Below are positions 1 to 6,742 of a stretch of 64,000 nt of DNA, piece by piece; within the stretch, counting starts at the first letter, position 1, and each line of letters begins with the position of its first letter. The notes below the pieces were generated by a model. That model searched no databases, was not told the origin of the DNA, and saw only the letters and a list, made by a program, of their open reading frames with translations. Source of the stretch: Methylotenera sp. (GTDB taxonomy: Bacteria; Pseudomonadota; Gammaproteobacteria; Burkholderiales; Methylophilaceae); contig NZ_JAQSDC010000004.1 of assembly GCF_029945705.1 (NCBI RefSeq), positions 1 through 64,000 of the forward strand, read 5' to 3'. Position numbers and translations under genes: made by a program.

Positions 1-121
1 AAACAGGAAGAGCTTGTCTGAAGTGGTAGTGTCCACTTTATTCAACAGGGGTCAGTAGTATAAGTGTTGCAAGCATTATGTAGGACAATCTCTACTACAC
101 TTTAAAGATTGCGAGCATGGA

Positions 122-838
122 ATGTTACAAAAAGAGATGAGTGGCAGTGACGCAAAGCAAGACAAACTATATGCTGAATTAACTTCTGTTAAGAAAAGCC
201 TTGAGGATTTAGAGCTTGCAGGCCAAGCGATTACAGAAGGCATTTGGGTGTTGCATATGGTGAATGGTGACCCTGACCATAAAGACAGCAAAATTGAATG
301 GTCTAAGCAATTTAGAGTGCTGTTAGGGCATGAACGAGTCGATGATTTTCCTAATGGCTGGGATAGTTGGCTGAATGCGATTCATGATGAAGATAAGCAA
401 CGTGCATTAGATGCTTTTAGCGCTCATTTGAGTGATGCGAGTGGAAATACTCCTTATAACGTTGAGTACCGATTGAAGACCGCAAGTCGTGGTTATGTTT
501 GGTTTCGTGAACGTGCTATCACCGCTCGTAATCCATCAGGTGTGGCGTTGCGTTCTGCAGGTGCAATTAGAGATATTAGCGATGAGAGAACCGCTAAAGA
601 GCTCCATCAGCTGAATGTTGTTCGCAATGAAGAGAACATGCGAAAAATATTAAGTGTGGCTGATACGATTAATCAAATCGCTATGCAAATTAATATTCTA
701 GCCATTAATGCTGCGATTGAAGCCGCTCGCGCAGGGGAGGCGGGCAGAGGTTTTGCCGTGGTAGCCACTGAAGTGCGTAAGCTCTCAGAACGAACGACTC
801 AGGCGATGAACGAAATACGTTCTATGGCAAATAAATAA
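122..838 (+). CDS. PAS domain protein with short MCP signalling tip
   Basis: A cytoplasmic chemotaxis-type signalling protein of 238 aa. Residues about 25-160 read as a PAS_3-type sensor domain ([35 protein letters not shown]). Residues about 175-238 hold the conserved methyl-accepting tip ([35 protein letters not shown]). There is no membrane segment, and the signalling hairpin is much shorter than in a full MCP. The ATG at 122 is the first usable start, since the frame is closed by a TAG at 56-58. The in-frame codons between 59 and 121 contain no start, so the N-terminus may be truncated. The ligand is unknown; the partner would be the CheA/CheW array. Confidence 0.8.
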   Translation: MLQKEMSGSDAKQDKLYAELTSVKKSLEDLELAGQAITEGIWVLHMVNGDPDHKDSKIEWSKQFRVLLGHERVDDFPNGWDSWLNAIHDEDKQRALDAFSAHLSDASGNTPYNVEYRLKTASRGYVWFRERAITARNPSGVALRSAGAIRDISDERTAKELHQLNVVRNEENMRKILSVADTINQIAMQINILAINAAIEAARAGEAGRGFAVVATEVRKLSERTTQAMNEIRSMANK

Positions 839-859
839 GCTAACTATTTCGCAAGCTGA

Positions 860-1069
860 CATTCAAACGCTACCAGCGTTAGTTGCAGCAAGACCGCTGG
901 TCTAGTGTTTCAATCAAGCGGCAATGTTCTGCCGTGTTGCTCTGGCAAGCGACTAGGTGTATTTGGCACAGGTGCCGCTTGGCCAGATTTGTTAGTGGCA
1001 ATCATCATGGCGAGTCTTGCATTACACTCAGCATGGAGTGTCATTACTCGTATTGAGTTGTCTGACTAA
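860..1069 (+). pseudogene. fragment of a cation diffusion facilitator (CDF) transporter
   Basis: The plus-strand frame ending at the TAA at 1067-1069 encodes a hydrophobic stretch preceded by GVFGTGAAWPDLLVAIIMAS. This matches the last transmembrane helix of CzcD/ZitB-type cation diffusion facilitators, where a W-P-D-L motif opens that helix. The frame is only about 70 codons long, starts without a credible start codon and lacks the other five helices and the cytoplasmic domain. I read it as a relic of a deleted transporter gene. The call rests on motif recognition only. Confidence 0.5.
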
Positions 1070-1072
1070 TAA

Positions 1073-2629
1073 TCAGGCTTGGTTTTGTTTGATGGCTAAT
1101 ACTGCTTGGTTACGCAAAGTGCGCAACAGGCCTAGGTTCTTGGATGTTTCGTCAAAGGCATTGGCGGTTTGCATATCGGCATAAAAACAACCAACAGCTT
1201 TTTTGTTAACCATCACAGGTAATAGTAAAAAGCTTTTTGCTGAAGAAATCTTTTTGTACCATTGAGGTATTTTAGAGGCGATTGCATCTGCATCTGTATC
1301 TTCAATCACGATGTCAGCACCAGAGTCAACGGCTAGATGAAAAACATCGGGGGTGAAGTGTAGCGGGAATTTAAAGTCTAGTAATAAAGTGTCAGCATCT
1401 TGACCATAACCAGATCGGGCTTGCATTACGTTGGTTTTAACATCGCGCACTAGCATTAACACCCGATTACAACCCATGCCTCGATACATGGTTTCTAATA
1501 TCATTTGTAATACATCATTCAGTTTATAGTCACTTACTAGTGTATTAATGACATCTTGTATGCCCGCCTGCAGAATTGATTCGGAGTCTAATTTCTCACT
1601 TGATTCTGATAAATCCACAGAATCTAAAACGCTAGTCTCCTTAGATAATTCAACGTCATTCTGTAATGTTTGGTTTTGCTCTTTCTGTGCATTATTTGTA
1701 TATTCAGATACGCGTTTTAGGAGTGGACTTTGTTTGGTCGCTATATTGAGTATCCTAGCTCGAATAGACATTTCCTGTAAGCTTTGCTCCAGCGTTTCTT
1801 GCAGTAGTTTTTCATCTACACGCATGGCATTTTTATATTTTTTTACAAGTTGCTGAATCGCTTTATTTTTATCTTCGGCGCCAATGCTAGAGACAATTGC
1901 AGTGAGCTCACTTGCTAAATTGACGGTAATATTAAGTTGATCCAGCTCATTGGATGCACTGCCGACTTTATCATGCGGTAGCCCTTGCATGCCATGTAGT
2001 AAACGCGTTGGAAAGTTCCAGCTTTTAGCTACGCCACTGCCTAACTCATCATAGCTAATACCCAGCACCGTGAATGATGCGTGTTTGGGGGGTATGCCCT
2101 CAGAAATCAGTTGATTGATTTTTTGACTTTCATCAAAAAAATAAAAAGTAGTGAGCAGTTGGCCTAAGTGCTGAAAAATGCCGCAAATCATCGCCTCTTC
2201 ATGATTGCGCATATTCAAGTTAAGTGTGAGTTGTCTGGCAGTAAGCCCAGCAAAAAATGACGAAATTACTTGGTCTGTAAGCTGCGTCGCTTGTGATTTA
2301 TTTTGTAGAAAATCTATTAAAATTAATGTGGTAGCAATGTCTCTTACGACATCAAACCCAAGAATAACTACCGCTTTAGAAATGGTACTAATTTTCCCAC
2401 CAAACTGACCATAAGAAACTGTATTAACAATCTTAAGCAGCTTATTAGTGAGTGAGAAGTCTTGCAGAATGATTTTAGTGAGGCTTTGCGTGGACGAGTG
2501 ATCCGAGCTAACTGCATTGTTGATTTCGCTGATGGTGGTGGAAAGTGCAGGAAAATCCTCATTGCTACGCATGCGACGTAGCAGTGATTCAAGTGCGACA
2601 GTGTTTGTTGCGTTCGTTTGAGCCATCAT
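1073..2629 (-). CDS. HDOD domain protein with C-terminal GAF domain
   Basis: A cytoplasmic regulatory protein of about 518 aa. Residues about 20-230 form an HDOD domain (an HD-related output domain without obvious catalytic activity), with features such as ILQDFSLTNKLLKIVNT and ISKAVVILGFDVVRDI. An acidic, Ser-rich linker follows. Residues about 360-515 resemble a GAF sensor domain. HDOD-GAF proteins are usually linked to motility, stress or second-messenger control, but the target is unknown here. The ATG at 2627-2629 is preferred over an upstream TTG at 2647; neither has a clear ribosome binding site. It is convergent with the transporter relic, with a 3-nt gap. Confidence 0.8.
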   Translation of the reverse strand: MMAQTNATNTVALESLLRRMRSNEDFPALSTTISEINNAVSSDHSSTQSLTKIILQDFSLTNKLLKIVNTVSYGQFGGKISTISKAVVILGFDVVRDIATTLILIDFLQNKSQATQLTDQVISSFFAGLTARQLTLNLNMRNHEEAMICGIFQHLGQLLTTFYFFDESQKINQLISEGIPPKHASFTVLGISYDELGSGVAKSWNFPTRLLHGMQGLPHDKVGSASNELDQLNITVNLASELTAIVSSIGAEDKNKAIQQLVKKYKNAMRVDEKLLQETLEQSLQEMSIRARILNIATKQSPLLKRVSEYTNNAQKEQNQTLQNDVELSKETSVLDSVDLSESSEKLDSESILQAGIQDVINTLVSDYKLNDVLQMILETMYRGMGCNRVLMLVRDVKTNVMQARSGYGQDADTLLLDFKFPLHFTPDVFHLAVDSGADIVIEDTDADAIASKIPQWYKKISSAKSFLLLPVMVNKKAVGCFYADMQTANAFDETSKNLGLLRTLRNQAVLAIKQNQA

Positions 2630-2971
2630 TGAGATAGTAGCAAGCAATTAAAAGTTATAAATGGCTTTGCGTTAAGTATGAGTAAGTAGTTAATTAAAGA
2701 TTATATGCTAAAAGGCTACTTACATTTTTATGTATGGGAAATGATTTAGCTGTGTAGTTTTTGTTGTAACTGTCGGCTGGATGAATAATATTTAGAGACC
2801 ATTATGACTCTATTCATAGTGGTTAGATGCCCTCGAGATTGTCGATGATAAGCAAAAACTTAGGCACTAGGATTAACAAAAGATGGGCATCCTCGACATC
2901 CTTTATATGTCTCGTATGAGACGGCATTGCAAAAATTTATGACCCAAATGCAAATCTATGACCCAAAGAAA

Positions 2972-2995
2972 AAGGCTCACATCGCTGTGAGCCTT
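2972..2995 (-). terminator. displaced tRNA-type terminator hairpin
   Basis: A perfect 9-bp stem (aaggctcac / gtgagcctt) with a 6-nt loop. On the minus strand it is followed by a run of five T. It lies just beyond the partial tRNA-Arg copy, where a terminator for the original tRNA would sit before integration. Confidence 0.6.
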
Positions 2996-3001
2996 GCTAT
3001 A

Positions 3002-3046
3002 TGGTGCGCCCGAAGAGGTTCCAACTCCTTACCCCTTGGTTCGTAG
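3002..3046 (-). repeat. partial tRNA-Arg copy (attR-like direct repeat)
   Basis: These 45 bases match the 3' 45 bases of the tRNA-Arg gene (5119-5163) at 42 positions, in the same orientation. The match includes the CCA end, the T-arm and part of the anticodon stem. The rest of the tRNA is absent, so it is not a functional gene. Such copies arise when a tyrosine-recombinase element integrates into a tRNA 3' end. No integrase gene remains in the interval. Confidence 0.75.
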
Positions 3047-3180
3047 GACGACTCTCTAAATAATTAATATTTAAAATCAGTTACTTATGGTGCCTGCAAA
3101 TTTCATTTTAACTATGTTTAGCCACAATATCAGTCAGTTAGCCTGTATTTTGTGACGATTTCCCTACAGTCCATAAATTT

Positions 3181-4428
3181 TTATTGATTGTTAATTAGTT
3201 CACGTTGTCGATTTAAGCAACGTTTTATACGCTCTTTTAATGGTGTACTTGCGCCAAAATGTTCAGCAATTGCTATTAATTCTCTAAGTGCTATTTCCTG
3301 TATAGAGTGAATAATATTTTCTGCATCTTCTTTTTTAAATCCAAAGTAGGGCGCTGCCTCGGTGGCTAAGCGAAGGCTCGATACATTATTGCCTGCAAAG
3401 ATGGCTAATTCTTGGTAACCAAGGTTTTGAAGTTGCATCACAATGTCAAAGGCGGGGGCTAGTCGATATTGACCATCACCGACGTGCAGCATGCCATGAT
3501 TCTTAACGTGGTCATCAGTATTATCCACGATTAGATTAAATACTAACCTTCTATATAGTTGATCTAAATCGTGTGTTGGATTACTTGAAATTTTTCGAAT
3601 TACTTGCGCAAACTCGACATAACTACCACCATTGCTTTCATAAGACACGTTAAGCAAAGCAGATGCAGAAAGATAATGAATACGACGCTCATTATCTATA
3701 TTCCCTACCCGATCAAAACGGGAAACTAAAATCACGTGGCCGCTTTGAATACTTTCAAGTCGAGAAGGTGAAACTTCAATACCACAAAGCGCTGCAAGTT
3801 TTAATAAACATATCTCAAGTAGTTCAACATCATGGTCGTCAGCAAGAGCAGGAAACTTGGCAATCCATCTTCTATTTTCATGAATAAAAGTCGCCTTTGG
3901 TCTTGCGCCTCCCAGTGTGCCGCCGCGTTGAAGTAATCGACGCATTTCTGGGGGTATATCCATTGCCAGCTCTAGCATTTTTATGGCATCGGACATTTCT
4001 TCAAGTTCAAGCAGGTTGGTCTCAGCTTGATCTACCTCGATTGGAAGCGATTCGCTAAATACCATTGCCCCAACACGGTCAGCATTAGTCATTAATAGCG
4101 CATCAATGTCATCCAGTGTGCGGCCATATTGAGCTTCAAGCACTCTTCGTCCCCAACTGTCGGGTAGCGCATCACGAAAAGTCAGTGGCAATGCGCCACC
4201 ATCACGCAAGCGGCGTTCAGGTAGCGCCATAGCTGAGTTGCTTAATGGCATGTGTTCATTGTTAAGCGGAATTGCAGCAGGTGAAGCCAAGTATTGCTTG
4301 CCATAGGCATACTCACCAGATTCAACCACACCTCTGCGTACAAGTTTAAGCAGACAGACGGGAGTAACGACTTGGTGAGGCTCTGTGGCTAAGCCAACAT
4401 ATACTTTACGATCAGAAGTCACGCTCAT
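3181..4428 (-). CDS. hipA: HipA-family serine/threonine kinase toxin
   Basis: About 415 aa, the usual HipA length. HipA kinases phosphorylate targets such as aminoacyl-tRNA synthetases, stall growth and promote persistence. Visible features are an N-terminal HipA_N-like region with RDALPDSWGRRVLE, the glycine-rich GGARPKA loop near residue 190, the strand around RWIAKFP, the segment ILVSRFDR, the catalytic stretch NTDDHVKNHGML and the metal-binding LAPAFDIV. All key motifs look intact. The ATG at 4428 follows an AGGTGAGG-like ribosome binding site; a GTG at 4434 is the alternative. It overlaps the end of hipB by 17 nt, indicating translational coupling. Confidence 0.9.
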   Translation of the reverse strand: MSVTSDRKVYVGLATEPHQVVTPVCLLKLVRRGVVESGEYAYGKQYLASPAAIPLNNEHMPLSNSAMALPERRLRDGGALPLTFRDALPDSWGRRVLEAQYGRTLDDIDALLMTNADRVGAMVFSESLPIEVDQAETNLLELEEMSDAIKMLELAMDIPPEMRRLLQRGGTLGGARPKATFIHENRRWIAKFPALADDHDVELLEICLLKLAALCGIEVSPSRLESIQSGHVILVSRFDRVGNIDNERRIHYLSASALLNVSYESNGGSYVEFAQVIRKISSNPTHDLDQLYRRLVFNLIVDNTDDHVKNHGMLHVGDGQYRLAPAFDIVMQLQNLGYQELAIFAGNNVSSLRLATEAAPYFGFKKEDAENIIHSIQEIALRELIAIAEHFGASTPLKERIKRCLNRQRELINNQ

Positions 4429-4756
4429 CCTCACCTATGGTGCCTGCTATAGATTTATTTTTAGATTTTCTAACACGAGCAGTCGCATTTGTTTGTAAAG
4501 GAACAGGTGCAACAGAATCTAGTGAGTCAATCTGCCCAAATAACCATAAGGCGTTTGCAATAATGCCGATACTTGCGCTTGGTTTACCAGCCTCAATCGC
4601 TCGGTAAGTATTTTGAGAACAGAAAAGACGCTCAGCCATCTCTTTGACAGTCCAACTCTGCGCAATGCGATTTGCACGTATTCTTTGACCGAGTTTTTCT
4701 AGGGACTTAAGGGTCTCAGGGGGTGTGCTTACAATTGAACCTGAATGCTTTGACAT
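4412..4756 (-). CDS. hipB: HipB-family antitoxin, HTH Xre type
   Basis: A DNA-binding antitoxin of about 114 aa upstream of hipA in the same operon. Residues about 18-75 form an Xre/Cro helix-turn-helix (LGQRIRANRIAQSWTVKEMA, ERLFCSQNTYRAIEAG). The C-terminus is basic (ARVRKSKNKS). By family knowledge, HipB binds HipA and represses the operon through a palindromic operator. A long palindrome lies directly upstream of the start. The ATG at 4754-4756 and a TTG at 4757-4759 are adjacent possible starts. An AAGG in the palindrome's proximal arm fits either, at 12 or 9 nt spacing. Confidence 0.85.
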   Translation of the reverse strand: MSKHSGSIVSTPPETLKSLEKLGQRIRANRIAQSWTVKEMAERLFCSQNTYRAIEAGKPSASIGIIANALWLFGQIDSLDSVAPVPLQTNATARVRKSKNKSIAGTIGEDERDF

Positions 4757-4797
4757 CAATATAATGAACCTTAAGTAAATTAAGATTCATTATATTG
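4757..4797 (-). promoter_or_regulatory. candidate HipB operator palindrome
   Basis: Two 17-nt arms (4757-4773 and 4781-4797) are inverted repeats with a single mismatch, separated by a 7-nt spacer. The palindrome abuts the hipB start codon and also contains its likely ribosome binding site. Position and symmetry fit autorepression by HipB. The assignment is inferred. Confidence 0.7.
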
Positions 4798-5078
4798 AGT
4801 TTTTATGAAAATTCAAGTATTTTTATATTGTATTATTCTAAGTCAAAAAGATAAATTAGATTGTCACATTACATCAATTCAACCCCCCCCCTCTTTTATT
4901 TAGTTACTAACTGGCATTATTTTTTGTTATTAGTAGCTAATCTAATTGTTACTAACTGAGCTTGTACAGTTTCAGTGTTTCTGAAATGAAATAATTCAGT
5001 GGGTCAAAATCAGACTTCAATATTTCGACAGCAAGTTAATTGTATAACCCTTTTCTTGCATCTGTAGAAGTAAACAAA
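4798..5078. other. non-coding gap between hipB and tRNA-Arg
   Basis: A strongly AT-rich stretch with no credible gene. It holds a run of nine C at 4883-4891 and two direct copies of gttactaactg at 4903-4913 and 4948-4958. The hipBA promoter should lie at its left edge near the operator, but I cannot fix its -35 and -10 boxes with confidence. Confidence 0.5.
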
Positions 5079-5110
5079 AAAGGCCTACAGCAATTAAACT
5101 GTAAGCCTTT
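5079..5110 (-). terminator. terminator of the tRNA-Ser/tRNA-Arg unit
   Basis: A 12-bp stem with one wobble position (5079-5090 with 5099-5110). On the minus strand it is followed by a T-run. It sits nine nt beyond the CCA end of tRNA-Arg. Confidence 0.65.
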
Positions 5111-5118
5111 GATTTGAT

Positions 5119-5195
5119 TGGTGCGCCCGAAGAGATTCGAACTCCTGACCCCTTGGTTCGTAGCCAAGTACTCTATCCAGCTGAGCTACGGGCGC
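5119..5195 (-). tRNA. tRNA-Arg (ACG)
   Basis: A complete 77-nt cloverleaf on the minus strand. The acceptor stem GCGCCCG pairs with CGGGCGC, the D-arm is GCTC/GAGT, and the anticodon stem CTTGG/CCAAG carries the loop CTACGAA, giving anticodon ACG. The T-loop is TTCGAAT and the CCA end is encoded. It reads CGU-type arginine codons after inosine modification of the wobble base. Its 3' half is duplicated at 3002-3046, marking it as an integration target. Confidence 0.95.
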
Positions 5196-5266
5196 ATGCG
5201 CGGCATTATACTTTATGCTGCGTGTTTCTAAAAGAACTATATGATAATTTTAATAGAAATATAACT

Positions 5267-5360
5267 TGGCGGAGAGCTAGGGATTCGAACCCTAGATACA
5301 GGGTTAAGCCCGTATGCTTCCTTAGCAGGGAAGTGCCTTCGACCACTCGGCCAGCTCTCC
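5267..5360 (-). tRNA. tRNA-Ser (GCT)
   Basis: A 94-nt class II tRNA on the minus strand with acceptor stem GGAGAGC/GCTCTCC, discriminator G and encoded CCA. The anticodon loop CTGCTAA gives anticodon GCT, reading AGC and AGU. A long variable arm is present, as expected for serine. It lies 71 nt upstream of tRNA-Arg, so the two are probably co-transcribed. Confidence 0.95.
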
Positions 5361-5403
5361 GTTTTCTTACGCTTTTCAATTAAACTTTCTTAATTGAGGC
5401 GCG

Positions 5404-5432
5404 ATAATACTTGATTCACGCCTAAAAATCAA
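5404..5432 (-). promoter_or_regulatory. sigma70-type promoter for tRNA-Ser/tRNA-Arg
   Basis: On the minus strand, TTGATT and TATTAT boxes are separated by 17 nt. The -10 box lies about 43 nt before the mature tRNA-Ser 5' end. Match and spacing are good, but transcription was not tested. Confidence 0.55.
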
Positions 5433-5462
5433 TGATAAATCGGTGACTAAATTTACTATTTT

Positions 5463-6689
5463 TTAAGCTGCCTCTAATTCAAAAGCTTTATGTAATACGC
5501 GTACAGCTAGCTCTAGGTATTTTTCATCAACAACGACTGCAATTTTAATTTCTGAAGTCGAAATCATTTGTATGTTGATGCCTTCTTCTGCCAATGTGCG
5601 GAACATTTGGCTAGCGATGCCCACGTGTGAGCGCATGCCAACGCCAACGACTGAAACTTTGGCGATTTTGTCATCGCCGCTGATTTCACGTGCGCCGATA
5701 TGGCCTTGTACTTTATCACGTAAAATATTTAATGCTTTGTTCATCTCGTTTTTATGCACAGTGAATGTGAAGTCAGTTGTGCCATCAGCGCCAGTATTTT
5801 GAATAATCATATCGACATCAATATTTGCATCAGCGATTGGGCCTAAGATTTGGTAAGCGATGCCTGGTTTGTCTGGCACGCCTAGTACCGTGATTTTGGC
5901 TTCGTCACGATTGAACGCAATGCCTGAAATGATGGGTTGTTCCATGTTTTCTTCTTCCTCAAATGTAATCAGTGTGCCGTCGCCTTCTTCTTCAAAACTG
6001 GAGAGCACACGTAGCTTAACTTTGTATTTTCCTGCGAATTCAACAGAGCGAATTTGCAGTACTTTTGAACCTTGGCTTGCTAATTCAAGCATTTCTTCAA
6101 AAGTGATTGATTTTAAACGGCGTGCTTCAGGCACCACTCGCGGGTCGGTGGTATAAACGCCGTCAACATCGGTGTAGATTTGGCATTCATCCGCGCCCAA
6201 TGCCGCTGCTAACGCTACGCCAGTAGTGTCAGAACCGCCACGGCCTAGTGTGGTGATGTTGCCATTAGCATCTTCGCCTTGAAAACCGGCTACAACACAC
6301 ACATAGCCTGCATCTAAATCTGCTTTTAGCTTATCTTTGTCAATGTTGAGGATGCGTGCTTTCGTAAACGCATCATCCGTAAGAATTTTAACTTGGGCGC
6401 CTGTGTAGCTTTTTGCTTTTATGCCCAACTCTATTAGCGCCAGCGCTGTTAAGCCTATTGTGACTTGTTCGCCAGTGGAGATAATCATGTCCAATTCGCG
6501 TGGATCAGGCTCGGCCATCAGTTCTTTAGCTAAGCCAATCAGTTTATTGGTTTCACCAGACATCGCTGAAACCACCACTACAACTTGATGCCCCATTGCT
6601 TTATAACGCGCTACGCGTCGGGCAACATTGCGTATCCTCTCAGGATTCGCTACAGAAGTTCCACCGTATTTTTGTACAATTAATGCCAT
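5463..6689 (-). CDS. lysC: aspartate kinase
   Basis: Aspartokinase of 408 aa, the usual length for the monofunctional alpha/beta type. It phosphorylates L-aspartate, the first step to lysine, threonine, methionine and diaminopimelate. The kinase signature KYGGTSV lies at residues 7-13, the conserved FTKARI and GRGGSDTT segments follow, and two ACT domains occupy about residues 265-400 (VLGVPDKPGIA; SVVGVGMRSHVGIASQMFR), which suggests feedback control by lysine and/or threonine. It starts at an ATG. It lies 53 nt downstream of alaS, the common alaS-lysC-tRNA order of proteobacteria. Confidence 0.95.
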   Translation of the reverse strand: MALIVQKYGGTSVANPERIRNVARRVARYKAMGHQVVVVVSAMSGETNKLIGLAKELMAEPDPRELDMIISTGEQVTIGLTALALIELGIKAKSYTGAQVKILTDDAFTKARILNIDKDKLKADLDAGYVCVVAGFQGEDANGNITTLGRGGSDTTGVALAAALGADECQIYTDVDGVYTTDPRVVPEARRLKSITFEEMLELASQGSKVLQIRSVEFAGKYKVKLRVLSSFEEEGDGTLITFEEEENMEQPIISGIAFNRDEAKITVLGVPDKPGIAYQILGPIADANIDVDMIIQNTGADGTTDFTFTVHKNEMNKALNILRDKVQGHIGAREISGDDKIAKVSVVGVGMRSHVGIASQMFRTLAEEGINIQMISTSEIKIAVVVDEKYLELAVRVLHKAFELEAA

Positions 6690-6742
6690 TTTTAGCTCTA
6701 TATGTTAATTAATCAAAGGCTACTTGATTAAAGTTAGTTGAA

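Larger units (their letters stand above)
2648..3180. other. gene-poor remnant beside a tRNA-derived attachment site
   Basis: I see no convincing gene here. The stretch holds a hairpin around 2916-2929, two 11-bp copies of tatgacccaaa at 2938-2948 and 2957-2967, a terminator-like stem at 2972-2995 and a 45-bp copy of the tRNA-Arg 3' end at 3002-3046. It looks like the outer junction of an old integrated element. Confidence 0.5.

Noticed and set aside
2-58. Possible C-terminal tail of an upstream gene (…SEVVVSTLFNRGQ-stop)
   Set aside because: Too short to identify; it is in the same frame as the PAS-MCP gene but separated by a TAG, so it is noted only as a boundary.
3002-3046. A possible second tRNA-Arg gene
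   Set aside because: Only the 3' 45 nt are present; the D-arm, 5' acceptor strand and most of the anticodon arm are missing.
5114-5383. An 89-codon plus-strand frame across the two tRNA genes
   Set aside because: It is the well-known false translation of the reverse complement of tRNA-Arg and tRNA-Ser (EIRTPDPLVRSQ and RARDSNPR patterns).
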